Below, one piece after another: positions 52,437 to 63,529 of a DNA stretch of 64,000 nt. Source of the DNA: Diogma glabrata. Its lineage: Eukaryota; Arthropoda; Insecta; Diptera; Cylindrotomidae. The stretch is from the NCBI GenBank assembly GCA_963693315.1, contig OY856186.1, positions 82,839,676 through 82,903,675 of the forward strand, read 5' to 3'. The stretch's first letter is position 1. Each line of letters opens with the position of its first letter. Made by a program: the position numbers and the translations under genes. Below the pieces are notes generated by a model, which searched no databases, had not been told where the DNA came from, and saw nothing but the letters and a program-made list of their open reading frames with translations.

Positions 52437-53037
52437 TATTTTTTTCTATAAAATATGTTGTGTAGTAGGAATTACAAATTACAATATGTGTCACAACAAC
52501 ACATGAAAATCTTTTAAAACAAAGGTCCAAAACAACAACATGCGTTCCATTTGTTGACGGACGAAAATTTGTTTTATTTTTGTATTTTTTATTTTTTTTT
52601 ATAGAAGGAATAACTAAACAATAAATCCTATCACATATAAAATATGACATAGGCCAATATTTCATATCAGGATAGAAAAAATAAAAATAAAATAAAAGGT
52701 AAACAGCAAATTTGTTTTAACAATTTGCAGGAAAAAACAAAAATGTGGCTGCCAATAATCCAGCTAGTGACATTGACATATATCATGATATGCGACGCAC
52801 TTCCTTCCTCAATGATTAAAGCCCATACAAAGGTTCGATCATCAAGGAATACTCCATAGCTAAGATTGAGGTGTGCTACCGTTGAATGAATAGAGTTCAA
52901 AGCACATCTAAGGTATCACCTTGGCTAGGGATATCTCATCGCTATTGCCAGTGGTATTTAATATCTCATTTTAGCTCGTATGTCAATAGCAGGGACTGGA
53001 GTACGCGGGGTTGTCACACCCGTAGATCAAAAATAAA
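52437..53037 (-). mobile_element. Short LINE-B-derived element, copy X1
   Basis: Read on the minus strand: GATCTACGGGTGTGACAACC, TAGTGACA...GCTGGATTATTGGC, then GAAATATTGGCCTATGTCAT (the LINE-B leader). It goes directly to the LINE-B 3' tail (GTTGTTGTGACACATATTG, GTAATTCCTACTACACAAC) with no protein-coding region. The same order is seen at 63530-64000. Confidence 0.7.
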
Positions 53038-53668
53038 AAAAGTTGAAACTTCAACAACTTTAAGTTGTTAAATCAATCAATCAAATTGTTAATCAATTTT
53101 GATGAAACTTGTTACAAAATGTTTTTATGAGAGCACACTACAGCCTTTTTTCATAGAACAATTTTTAAGAAATGTTGAAACATATTTGGGACCTGTACGA
53201 TTAAAGCCCAATCACAGTAAAATTGTTTGAAAATATTTTTTTGTTTAAATATAAAACTGCTAGTTTTGGAAAAAGGTTAACATACCTGATGGAATGTATA
53301 AGCGAGTTTATAAAAATAATTAACTTACAAAAACTGTTGGCAAAAATCCACTTAATAAATATCAATCATAGCAAATTTAATAGTATTTTTACGTTTTTCT
53401 ATTTTCGTTCGAATCTTCCTGAATTCGATCACCGATTAGCAAGCAAAACACAGGTTTCATTAAGCATTCAAATTCGTTATTGTTTCACAACAGTATAGTA
53501 AAACCATACATCAAACAATATTCAAAGGTTGATCGTAGAAATTTTCAACACAAACAGAGCGTGCAAAATAATAAACAAAATATTTCTATTAAATAACACT
53601 AAGAACTTTTTAAATTTACAACTACAATTCACTTTACTTCTATGTACACGATTTTATGTTCACGATAG
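53038..53668. other. Gene-free stretch
   Basis: AT-rich; short ORFs without motifs. Nothing recognised. Confidence 0.4.
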
Positions 53669-54470
53669 TAAGGTGACCAATTTTTTTTCAATCAAAAGGA
53701 GGACAAAAAAATTTAAGAAAAAAGTACAATGTAAACATTAGGTTTATTAAAAAGCATCCGCCGTTTTTGTTCAACTTTAAATGTGATGCTGTGATGCGGA
53801 CCCGAAAAATTGGGTCCGCATCACGGTATCGAAAAATCAAACCATCAAATCGAGTTATAGAACCGAAAATCAATAGACCGAAAGTTCAAACCACCGAATT
53901 TTATATCATCGAATGGTTTTGAAATTGAAAAATCATTAGATCGAAATATCATATCACCGAAAATTCACTTCGTCTAAAAGTTATTCCATCGAAACATCAG
54001 ATCACCGAAAATCGTATAATCGAAAAATTATTATTAATTATATTAAACCGAATTTTATTTTATTCAAATCCTTTTACCATTTTATGGATAGTTTCCTGAT
54101 TCCATCGGTGTTGTCCTTCTATGAAGCACAAAACTTGGTCAAGCGACTTTCGGTAGGTCTTCTGTCGACACTTTTTTTCATCATAAGTGTATTGCAGAGG
54201 CCGAAATAAATGATAGTCAGATGACAATAGTTCCGAACATCAAAACTTACCAACCCTGTTCATTAATTTTTTACGGATCATCAAAGATGAAGAAAACAGT
54301 AAAAATACAATAAATTGAATTCATATCTGCGTACCAATAAAAACATCTCTGAACAGATTGGATTTAAAATATCGAAAAGGAGGACAAAAAGGAGGACACT
54401 TTTCGAGGTAGGACATAACCTACAAAAGGAGGACTGTCCTCCCTAAAGGAGGACGGTTGGCCACCTTACG
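53669..54470. mobile_element. TIR element with CGATAG duplication
   Basis: Left end TAAGGTGACCAA and right end complement TAAGGTGGCCAA, with AAAGGAGGAC motifs just inside both (53695 and about 54375-54450). CGATAG lies directly outside both ends, a 6-bp match. The interior holds a degenerate 11-12-bp iteration (53770-54045). No ORF. Confidence 0.6.
53770..54045. repeat. Degenerate short-period array (ATCGAAAAATCA-type)
   Basis: About 18 imperfect iterations alternating ATCGAAA and ATCACCGAAA motifs with spacing near 11-25 bp. The appearance resembles the iterated ends of the MULE at 9.2-10.7 kb, with a different sequence. Confidence 0.65.
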
Positions 54471-55352
54471 ATAGGGTTTCGTTTACCATTAATTCTATCA
54501 CTTAAGATAATTGAATTCTAGCTGAAACTGTTTACACTATCGCAGTCTAGGACGAACTGTTTTTCGTTCTGCAAAAGGATGCCTTAAATAAAATTTTAAT
54601 TTATTTCTAGATTATTCAGAGTAAATATAAAACTTGTTTGGAGAAAAAACTAAAATTCTAAGAAAAATCGACGTCGTTATTATTTTGCATATATTTTTAC
54701 TTCGATAAACTAAAGTATTATTAAATAATATTGAATTATTAAATAATATTGAAAACGAATTATTAAATAATATTGCTTTACCTAATTATTTAAATTTTGA
54801 AATTTAATATGTGGTCAAAATATTTTCTATATTTAATTTTCACGTAAACATTACCCGCGGTTGTCTCAACTACACCGTTCTGTATCTATACATCTGTAGA
54901 ATCAATTTCGGAGTTCGATTCTTCATACTCCTAACCGCGGCGATTATTCAGCACAAAAACCATGTTATATAATTATCGGTGTTTCCTTTGATCCTTTTTA
55001 TCCTCTAATATTTAAATTTTAATAACGGCTCCTATAATCCTGTCTGTAATTTATTTCTTTTCCTTTTTTTAATGTCATTTACCTTAGTTCCTAATCAGTA
55101 ATTTTATAACAATAGTTTTGTTAAACTAAAAACAATAGAATAATAAAAAAATAAAAAAAAGAAAGCAGTGTTAAGGACTGCCGACAGAAGTGAAAACTTA
55201 AATCTGTGAAATAGCTGTGTTTTTTGTCTGTCTCCAATTATTGTAGCATTGCAAATTAAAATTTCAGAATGTTTAAATTAAAATCATTAAAATTATTCTG
55301 GATTTCACATCTATCGGCATTCCAAGCAACTATTACATACATTTTTATATCT
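54471..55352. other. Gene-free stretch with one GC-richer hairpin
   Basis: Mostly AT-rich. At 54855-54940 an 86-base block has complementary ends (CCGCGGTT...AACCGCGG) and a GGAGTTCGATTC motif, discussed as a doubtful tRNA-like feature. Confidence 0.4.
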
Positions 55353-56915
55353 TCTATAACAATAATAATAATAATATAATATAATAATAATAATAAAGTG
55401 TTTGTCTGTCTGCGTGCGCTCTCCAGCGAAATCTGTAGCACACAGGAGTCTGAAATTTTGCCAGGAGAAGGCCATTAACAGGTACTAATGCACCTCGGAG
55501 CCGAAATTTTAAAATTTAATTTAGTTTTTTGAATTAATAATTTTAAATTTCCTAATGGTTAAATATATGCCTAAATGTATATTATATTTTATACTTAAAT
55601 TATTCGACTTTCACTCAGTTATCTTTGATCGATTTTTTTTTCCGCAAAACAGAATTACCATTCAAATGGAAAATTAAAGTTGACAAACAAATTCATTTAG
55701 ATGAAAATTATATACATTTATATATTTATTATATACATACAATTATATGCCTCCAACACATTACGTTGCAAATAATATTTCTAATTTACAACACTCATGT
55801 TCTTGGTTTGGTGTATATACATATGTAATACATATTTCATTTGCTTTATATATACATATATCGTCGCCTTAATAATGAAATAACGTATGCCATATATACG
55901 TTGTTATTATATAATGGGTGCGCTACATTCCCCATAAGGATGTCTATAGAGTGGCATTTTAACATTTTCCAATTATTTTATAACTGGGGGGAAAATTAAT
56001 ATATTGTTAATTAACGTACATGCAAATTTGAATTTGGTTAAATATTGAAACAGCGTAAATGCATGTACGATATTCCAATTCCTACAGAATAATAACTTGG
56101 GTAAAATCATTGTCGTATATATTACATACATTACGATCGCCACACGAAATAGTAAATCTACAATATTGTATAAGCATCATTGATGACTACATGATAAACC
56201 GGTTCATACAAATAAAAAATTGTAAGAATATCATGCGTTAGTTCAATAATAATTTATTTTAGGCTTAATCGTACTTTCATGCAAAATGAAATAACGGATA
56301 TGAAATATGAAATAACGTATAAGGTACCTGATTGACTTTTCACCTCTTTTTAGGTAGAAAAGCGAGCAGGTACCAATGTGAAATTTTAATATGTTGTGAA
56401 GAAATCAGTCAAGATTAATTGGTAGCAATTTTTTTTCCAATATCTTTATTCATTCAATAGTGCTGCCGAGTTTACGAAAATCAGAAAATCGAAAAATCTT
56501 TAAACCCAATTATCTCGAAACTACACTTTTGCGAATACGTTGTTTCATTATTAAAGCGACGATGTTATACATGTTCAAAATATAGAAAATGGGCGTTTCT
56601 TTTACTCTTTTTAGAAACAATGATGCAGCAAGTTTTTGCAATGGAACCGTTGAATTGAAGAATAAGCTACAGGTTGAAAGTGTTTTACTTATTAAGAAAA
56701 ATAGGCGTCCCCATTAATTTCAAAAACAAACAAACCATGTAGGTTATTTAAAGAAATCGGTAAAATATATAGAAATATGTCAACAAATGAAGTGATTTGA
56801 CTGGTTTTAGATTAGTATATAAGTCTGAATTTTTAAATGATATTATTCTGATTATTATTATTTTCTGCACACAATTTTTTTTATAGGCGTAGCAACGTAC
56901 GCCGGGTCCTGCTAG
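55353..56915 (+). mobile_element. Helitron-like element (non-autonomous)
   Basis: The right end is GCAACGTACGCCGGGTCCTG then CTAGT, the CTAG-T terminus typical of insect Helitrons. The left end starts TCTATAACAATAATAATAAT and runs into AAGTGTTTGTCTGTCTGCG, the usual form of a Helitron 5' region. No Rep/helicase ORF. No TIR or target duplication, as expected for Helitrons. The 5' base is inferred. Confidence 0.6.
55363..55400. repeat. AAT microsatellite
   Basis: (AAT)n interrupted by ATAT, inside the Helitron 5' end. Confidence 0.85.
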
Positions 56916-56939
56916 TTTAAAATAATCAAAACATATCAT

Positions 56940-57070
56940 AGAAAAATTTGCGTCTATCAACACCTTAGAAAGCATGAATTGTTGTGGGACCTTGTTCTTA
57001 AAAGTTTTTTATGTGTTGTTGTGACATACCTTGTAATTTTTACTACCAAACACATTTTATTTTTAAAAAA
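56940..57070 (+). pseudogene. LINE-B 3' tail fragment
   Basis: TTTGCGTCTATCAACACCTTAG, GTTGTGGGACCTTGTTCTTA, GTTGTTGTGACATACC and a terminal A-rich run match the LINE-B 3' UTR. Confidence 0.75.
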
Positions 57071-57074
57071 AATA

Positions 57075-57290
57075 GCGTATCATCAAAGAATATTCCATAA
57101 CTTAGAGTAAGGGATGGTATAGTTGATTGAAAATACTTCATCCGCTAGCACCCCTAAGATATCACTTTGGCTAATGAGATTGCACTCCTATTGCCAGTGG
57201 TATACGATATCACAAGATAACTCATATGCCAATAGCAGGGACTAAAGTACGCGTGGTTGTCACACCCATAGATCAACAATTTTAAATTTT
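57075..57290 (-). repeat. Leader module of the LINE-B-derived short element, copy X3
   Basis: On the minus strand it starts GATCTATGGGTGTGACAACC, then ACCACTGGCAATAGGAGTGC and TTATGGAATATTCTTTGATG, matching the first part of X1 and X2. It stops where it meets the opposed LINE-B tail. Confidence 0.65.
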
Positions 57291-57880
57291 ACAAATCTTC
57301 TTGCGGAAAGCTAAGTAAATTAATTGGTATTGATGCGCATTGTTGCCGTTTGTAAATCACTATCGGCTAAGTGTCACCATTTTTAATTATTTTATTTATC
57401 ATGATTGCCATCCATGTTTAATCATACATAAGCTATGCTTCTTTATATAGAATTTATGCGATTTCCGTCTCGTAGTTGTGAGCTTTAAAATTTAAATCAT
57501 GTGAGCTATTGTGAGCTTTAAACATGTATTACATACAACTTCAAACCAACAATTTTGATACACAGATAATACTATGTTTCAGATAATACTATCTTTCCTA
57601 CGCTCAATATTTATTTATCATGATGACTAGAATGCAAATTGCAAAAGACAGTAGCAATATAACTTTAAAAAACTGCATCATATATCAATTTTTTAAAATC
57701 CGTAAAAAGAAGTTTTTATTATTTTTATGAATTCATGAATAAAAAATAATAATTTTAATGGTATTTAATAAAAATTAAAAAAAAAATGTACCAGTCCAGG
57801 AATTGAACTCACGATCTACAGAACCTCAGTCGAGCGCGTTATCCACATCGCAATTTCAAACGTTAAGAAATGATGGATGA
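57285..57880 (-). repeat. Dispersed repeat with tRNA-like head, copy 2
   Basis: Inverted relative to copy 1 (5190-6110). Head on the minus strand (57860-57788): TGTGGATAACGCGCTCGACT and CGTGAGTTCAATTCC, closer to tRNA A and B boxes than copy 1. Collinear motifs follow: ACTGTCTTTTGCAATTTGC, AAGATAGTATTATCTGA and ACTTAGCCGATAGTGATTT. About 250 bp shorter than copy 1. It is directly followed by the GATCTATGGG module. Confidence 0.65.
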
Positions 57881-58307
57881 GTTTCATATTTAAAAACATT
57901 TTCCTGATTTAAAAATTGGTAACGCGAATATATAGATTTTAGTCCATATAAAATTTTGCAACGCGGCTAAAGAAGTTTTCACTTCAAAAATAAAAGCAAT
58001 AACATAATAAAAATAAGAAACTCACACTGAATTGTTCATTATTAAGGATTGATTATATTCTTGTCATAAAACCTTTTTGCCTTTTTCTTTTTGTACAAAC
58101 TATATTGTTTTTGTAATTAGGTATATTTTTGTGTTTATATTTTAGTATTTAAGAAATAATATTTTTGTAAGGACACTCTTGTTTTAGAAATCATTCATTC
58201 TGAATCTTTTAATAATTTTCTAATAAAAATAAATATCCTTTTTAAACATTAAATTCGTGTTTTAATATATATTTTTAATTCGATGAATCTTGAAACACGA
58301 CAACCAA
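57881..58307. other. Gene-free spacer
   Basis: AT-rich sequence up to the hAT element. Nothing recognised. Confidence 0.4.
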
Positions 58308-58315
58308 GTAAATAT

Positions 58316-59191
58316 TAGGGATGAGCATCGAGACAAAAACATCGATGTTTACCATCGAATAAACATCGGGAGCCCAACATCGATGGTCGTGAAACATCGG
58401 CCTCAAAACATCGATGTTTTTGTGTATTCATTCCCCAAAAAGTAAAAAACCACACAAACAAATATTAAGGATAACATAAGTATTTTTCTTTACAAAAAAA
58501 ACAGTATTTTTTATTCCCACATTTTCTCTGGCACAGAATTTAAAAATAAAATCTTAGAAGGCAACTTCCCCTCTAAACGATTTCTTGTTCTCGATATTGT
58601 CTGGCCAGCTTTAGAAAATAATCTTTCAGAGGGAACGGAAGTTTCTGCAACAGCCAGATATTCAATTACAACTCCCGATAAATTTGGGTAGGTTGGTTTT
58701 AAATCCCTCCAGAAAGACAGAGGATCTTGTTGACATTTTTTGACATTTAGAAAAATGTGTTTGCAATAGCTGTATTGTTGGTAATTACACAACACATTTT
58801 ATCTTCAAAAAAACCTTATTAATATAAATTAAAAACTAAAATACACAATTGTTGTTATATATACTTTATACTAATAAATATTTAAATTTATTATTATAAG
58901 GTTGGCTACAAGTAGTAAACGTCAAATAAAAACGCTGTAAATCAACAATGCGTTCACAAATTTGACAACTGCTAACTCTCAACTGTTGAGAGCTTGAAGT
59001 TAGCTGCTTACGTCGGGTGAACGCACCCAATACTATCAAGTTCGAAAAAAAAAACATCGATAGCCAAACATCGACACATAACCATCGATGGTGAAAAAAC
59101 ATCGACACTGTAACATCGATGGTAAATACATCAAACATCGGGCCCCTACCATCGATGTTTATCAAACATCGACCATCGATGCTCATTCCTA
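58316..59191. mobile_element. hAT element 2 (876 bp) with exact 8-bp duplication
   Basis: GTAAATAT flanks both ends (58308-58315 and 59192-59199). TIRs TAGGGATGAGCATCGA and TAGGAATGAGCATCGA (complement) differ at one base. Many CATCGATG palindromes lie just inside both ends (58340-58415, 59050-59175), likely transposase-binding repeats. Contains one transposase remnant on the minus strand. Confidence 0.93.
58511..58795 (-). pseudogene. hAT transposase C-terminal remnant
   Basis: 94 residues with FWRDLKPTYPNLSGVVIEYL, AVAETSVPSERLFSKAGQTI and RNRLEGKLPSKILFLNS. These match the hAT C-terminal dimerisation region (S-V-P-S-E-R-x-F-S-x-A-G). The upstream catalytic domain is deleted, so the element depends on transposase supplied elsewhere. 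Confidence 0.85.
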
Positions 59192-59199
59192 GTAAATAT

Positions 59200-59545
59200 T
59201 AGGATATAGAAATGTTGTTTAGCGCTTATTTCACTTCAAACACCTTTTTATACTGCAAAAAATTATACTCAAAGTAATTAATAATCAAAAACGTCTTGTC
59301 GCTCATCAAGTAAAATGGCATTTTTCTTTGCAACACTTGTATGTTTTAAGGTTCTTGGGTTGGTTTTTTGAAAGAAGTAGAAACCTTATTCAATAAGCTT
59401 TCAGCTATGATTAGAATTCAAAACTCAAGTAGAATATTTACACATGTGCTGTCTACAAAATAAGAATGTCGACTAAGTCTTAAAATAATTGTCTGACCAA
59501 TAAAATTTGTTTCTTTAGCGGTTTTCACTTCATAAAATAAAACAA
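59200..59545. other. Gene-free spacer
   Basis: AT-rich sequence between hAT element 2 and the A tail of LINE-B copy 2. Nothing recognised. Confidence 0.4.
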
Positions 59546-62500
59546 TTTTTTTTTTTTTTTTTTTTTTAATAAAATGTGTTGTGTAATAGGGTTTAGAATA
59601 TGTGTCACAACAACACATAAATACCTTTTAAGACCTAGGTCTAGACCTGGGTCCCACAACAACTGGCGTTCTGAGGTGTAGATTAACGCTTTTTTTAAAC
59701 ATCTGTGGGTTGAAGCCACCTGAGACTAAGTGTTCCGGCAAACTATTCCATTTGTACGCAGTTCGGACAAAGAAGTCTCTCTGCGATCTGCCAGTATGAC
59801 AGCGCGGGATCTTTACCGTTTCACTGGTTGCGGCAGCCGATTGCCGAGTGGAACGGGGGTAAAAATAAGTTTGAGGCATGATGCCGCTGATTTCATCTGA
59901 GCACTGCTGATGACGATATTTGTAAAAAACAACGAGGTCAGCAACAGTGCGACGATGTTGTAGGGAATCAAGTTGTGATGTCAAAGTTCGATCACCTACA
60001 ATTCGTATAGCTCGCTTTTGAACAGAGTCCAAGAGGGCCAAGATGGAAACAGAGGCAGCACCCCAAACTTGACAGCAGTACTCCATACAGGGACGAATAT
60101 AGGACTTATAAACATGGAGCAATTGGTATGGAGTGAAAAATTTTTTGCATCTATTTAGGAGGCCGAGTTTTTTAGACGCGCTTTTTGCCATCGCCATTAC
60201 ATGATCGTTCCAGAGTAGGTCATTTGAAACTGTGACACCCAATAAACGAATGTTTTTACATTCACCTATTGGTTCATCACACATACTAAATAAAATATCT
60301 TTGGGGAACTCGGTCTTTAAACTGGAAACAATCAACAGCTGTGTTTTGGTGGAGTTGAAATTGACAAGGTTTTGGTCACCCCAGTCGGCGACTTTATTCA
60401 GGTCTTTGTTCACGTTTATGGCAGCGTCTCTCCGGGCAGGATTAATTCGTTCGTGCATTTTACCTTTTGAAGGAAGGGGCTCGAACGACTTGTGCAGAGT
60501 ACTATCATCTGCAAAACTATTTATTGGGTTGCTGGTGATTTTCAACAATTCGTTGATATAAATCAAAAATAGGGTTGGGGACAATACTGAGCCTTGGGGT
60601 ACACCAGCGTTAATTAGTTTAGACTCAGAAGAATATCCGTCTAAGGTTACCGAAATGTATCGGTCGGATAGAAAATTTTGAATCAGCTTCACAACATTGG
60701 GATGAAAACCGTACGCAACGAGCTTGTTGATTAAGTTGGCATGCCAGACTCGATCGAATGCCTTGGAGATGTCTAAAGCGATAACGTATGTTTCACCACC
60801 TTTATCAAGTATGCTGTTCCAACAATGCGCTACATAGTTTAATAGATCGGTAGTTGATCTTTTGTTTCGAAAACCGTATTGGCTGTCGGATATTAAATGA
60901 TTTTCTTCCAGAAATTTTGAAATATGTGTATTAATATAATGCTCATAGACTTTGGATAGGACCGATAGTAAAGCTATTGGCCTATAATTTGAGATATCGG
61001 ATTTTGGTCCCTTTTTGGGGACGGGCTGGACATTTGCCAACTTCCAGCACGAGGGAAATATACCAGATTTGTAGGATTGGTAGAATATTTTAGTTAAAGT
61101 TGGTGCAAGTTCTTTGGAAAAGGTTTTTAAAATAATGGGTGGAATATTGTCCATTCCTGATGCTTTGTTGATGTTTAACCCCTTTAAAAGTTTAGCGACT
61201 ATTTTGGGTTTGAAGTGAAGTTCATTCATATTAACTCCTGAAGACTGGATTTGGGGTATTTCTTTAGGAGTTTCCAAAACAGTGGAGTTCAGAGCAAAGC
61301 GTTCAGCGAACAAGTTAGCTTTTCTTGCGGGATCATTGACGATTAAATCACCATCAATAATAGGGGGAATAGAAAATTTTGTACCAGAATTTAAAGAATT
61401 AATGGCACTGTAGAAACTCTTGTCAGAAACAGACATAGACGTAAGTTTTGAGGCTTTCGCTCTGTCAATTTCGGACTTTTCGTTTGAGATAATCTGATTA
61501 GATATTTTGTTGGCCTTTAGATATTGGGATCGATTAGTGGGAGTTTTGTTATGAATCCAAATATTAAATGATCTACGTTTGTTTCTAAGTGCCGTTTTGG
61601 CAGCTTTCGAATACAAGTATTTTTGTTTGGGTTTTACTATGGAGAAAGGGACAAATTTATTTATAGCAAATTGGATGGTTTCTGTAAAGTTTTGAGCAGA
61701 AACATTTACATTGTCAGTGTAAAAACAATGACGGTCGAAAGGGAAACCATGGAAAAAATTTTGAAGACCACTCTTATCCATTTTTGAGTAGTGAAATATT
61801 TTACGGGGTTTGGGAGCTGTAGTTTTAAGTAAATCAGTTTTGATAACTGATGAGATTAAATAATGATCAGAATTTCCAATACTACCTTTCGCAACATCGA
61901 CACTCGTAATATCTGGCATTGTGGTAAGATAGAGATCTAGTAGAAAACTATTATCACCGCCATTACGGGGAGTGAAAGTCGGGCTTTTTACAATTTGGAA
62001 TAGGCCCTGAGACGCGGCAAAAATTTCTGCCAGTTTTCCACTATTGTCAACATCGTCGGTCGATTTGGAGAATTCCAACCATGATTTGTTGTGGACGTTG
62101 AAGTCACCGGTAACGATAACTTCACAATTAGGGGACTTTGCTCTAATCTCGTCCATAATTTTTGTCGGTATATTAAAAAAGTTTGGGTTACGTTTGTTGG
62201 GGGACCGGTATAAAGCTATTGTAAAAAAAGTCATTTCTGGAAGACAAATCTTTAAAACCATTGTATTGAAGCCGTCACCGTGTAGTTCAAAATTTGGAAA
62301 GCGCGTGTACGCAACACTCTCATGAATGAATGCGCATACGCCCTGATGGAGTTTGAAAGCTGATTCGAGCCTATATTTGGAATTAAGCGATTCTATAAAG
62401 AGAAAATTTTCAGAAACTTGTGTTTCTGTAAGGAATAGAATGTTCGGTTTGTCGTGCTCAAGATGATGTTGCACGTGGTCATGGTTAGCGTTCAATCCGC

Positions 62501-62730
62501 AGATGTTTTGAACATGTATTTTAAAATTTTTTATTGATTCATATATGTTTTGTCCCTGCAAATTCCGTGGACATGCCGCTTTATGGGCGGGTGGATTGCG
62601 CAAATTTGCTTTACCACTTGCAGACTTATTTTTTTTCGGTTGTACTGCCATTGTTGTCCTTGATTCCCCACAACCTGCTATCAATAAAAGAAAATTCACT
62701 GAACGTGCCAAAATACACACTTTGTTGTCT
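59546..62730 (-). mobile_element. LINE family B copy 2 (coding region intact)
   Basis: A 22-base T run at 59546-59567 is the minus-strand A tail. The 3' UTR has GTTGTTGTGACACATATTC. It carries an uninterrupted endonuclease-RT ORF. No ORF1 (gag) is upstream, and the leader seen in X1/X2 is not present next to the ORF, so the copy may be 5'-truncated. Confidence 0.92.
59628..62720 (-). CDS. Intact endonuclease-reverse transcriptase of LINE-B (1030 aa)
   Basis: Endonuclease (about residues 65-300): [47 protein letters not shown] and GNSDHYLIS, holding the Asn, Glu, Asp-Asn and Asp-His expected of AP-type enzymes. Reverse transcriptase (about 510-780): [73 protein letters not shown] and [10 protein letters not shown] (catalytic Asp pair). 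The C-terminal region has [13 protein letters not shown] and [14 protein letters not shown]. It nicks target DNA and copies its own RNA. A likely better start is the Met of MAVQPKKNKS near residue 24. No stops or shifts, unlike the copy at 36-39 kb. Confidence 0.95.
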   Translation of the reverse strand: MCILARSVNFLLLIAGCGESRTTMAVQPKKNKSASGKANLRNPPAHKAACPRNLQGQNIYESIKNFKIHVQNICGLNANHDHVQHHLEHDKPNILFLTETQVSENFLFIESLNSKYRLESAFKLHQGVCAFIHESVAYTRFPNFELHGDGFNTMVLKICLPEMTFFTIALYRSPNKRNPNFFNIPTKIMDEIRAKSPNCEVIVTGDFNVHNKSWLEFSKSTDDVDNSGKLAEIFAASQGLFQIVKSPTFTPRNGGDNSFLLDLYLTTMPDITSVDVAKGSIGNSDHYLISSVIKTDLLKTTAPKPRKIFHYSKMDKSGLQNFFHGFPFDRHCFYTDNVNVSAQNFTETIQFAINKFVPFSIVKPKQKYLYSKAAKTALRNKRRSFNIWIHNKTPTNRSQYLKANKISNQIISNEKSEIDRAKASKLTSMSVSDKSFYSAINSLNSGTKFSIPPIIDGDLIVNDPARKANLFAERFALNSTVLETPKEIPQIQSSGVNMNELHFKPKIVAKLLKGLNINKASGMDNIPPIILKTFSKELAPTLTKIFYQSYKSGIFPSCWKLANVQPVPKKGPKSDISNYRPIALLSVLSKVYEHYINTHISKFLEENHLISDSQYGFRNKRSTTDLLNYVAHCWNSILDKGGETYVIALDISKAFDRVWHANLINKLVAYGFHPNVVKLIQNFLSDRYISVTLDGYSSESKLINAGVPQGSVLSPTLFLIYINELLKITSNPINSFADDSTLHKSFEPLPSKGKMHERINPARRDAAINVNKDLNKVADWGDQNLVNFNSTKTQLLIVSSLKTEFPKDILFSMCDEPIGECKNIRLLGVTVSNDLLWNDHVMAMAKSASKKLGLLNRCKKFFTPYQLLHVYKSYIRPCMEYCCQVWGAASVSILALLDSVQKRAIRIVGDRTLTSQLDSLQHRRTVADLVVFYKYRHQQCSDEISGIMPQTYFYPRSTRQSAAATSETVKIPRCHTGRSQRDFFVRTAYKWNSLPEHLVSGGFNPQMFKKSVNLHLRTPVVVGPRSRPRS

Positions 62731-63525
62731 AAGTGGTGAAATTAATAAATAAATAAATAAAATAGTTAGAAATTATCTAAAGAATTTTTAGTGGACATTA
62801 GGTCACTATATTTTCACCAGAAAATATATTTCTTTTAAAAGCTCGGGGTAAATTACAACAGTTTTTAATTAATTTTCAAAGAATTTAATTCGTTTTATGG
62901 TTTTTAATCTTGGTTCTCACTCAACGTTCAACCAGTGTCCATTAAGTGTAGGGAAAACGAAACAAATAATGGTAGAAGATATATATTAACACTGGAAGAA
63001 TTTACAATAATTCAGAATTTAGAAAACGGATCTTATGGTAAACCAAAAAATATCATTCTCATAAAAAATGGAATACGGTTATGACATAGACCGGGCAAAA
63101 TTCATACTCTAATTTTTAAACTTTATCTCTTTAACGGCTTTAATGGCTTTATCTCTTTAATGGCTTTTAAATAGGGTCGGTACTTATAAATTTTGTCAAT
63201 TCCATAGTGGCTGCCAAAAATCGTTATTTTGTGATTTTGATATGATAAAATATCCATACTGATAGACAAATCAAACTCAAATATTAAAATTCACTGGTAA
63301 TTTATTTTTCACCCATTCCATGATTTGTCAATCCAAAAAATGGTCCAGCTCAACATATGTACAAAAAACTTCAAACTCTGACTTATTTTGTTTTAAAAAC
63401 TTGGTAAAATAAATGACACTCATTTTAACTAAATATGCACTATAATTCAATCAAAACTATAAACTTCCTAAAAGTCACCCGTAAGAAGGAATCAGTTTTT
63501 GTTTATTTATATACTTTTTTATTTT
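62731..63525. other. Gene-free stretch
   Basis: AT-rich; begins with a TAAATAAATAAA run (about 62742-62760). No recognisable gene or repeat. Confidence 0.4.
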
Positions 63526-63529
63526 GGAT

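Noticed and set aside
52084..52665. A 193-residue minus-strand ORF that looks like a conserved host protein
   Set aside because: Its upstream half is a LINE-B 3' tail in antisense-like context and the rest aligns in order with the LINE-B RT end (NPIN..LH.SF). It is better explained as degenerate LINE.
54855..54940. tRNA gene with CCGCGGTT/AACCGCGG acceptor-like ends and GAGTTCGATTC
   Set aside because: The ends pair and a B-box-like motif is present, but I cannot form a proper T arm or D arm, and no anticodon arm fits. Probably chance, or a very decayed tRNA-derived sequence.
58866..59186. Minus-strand ORF of 106 residues in hAT element 2
   Set aside because: It is a translation of the CATCGATG-rich subterminal repeats and has no protein features.
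60232..62752. Plus-strand ORFs over LINE-B copy 2
   Set aside because: Antisense shadows of the intact endonuclease-RT ORF.
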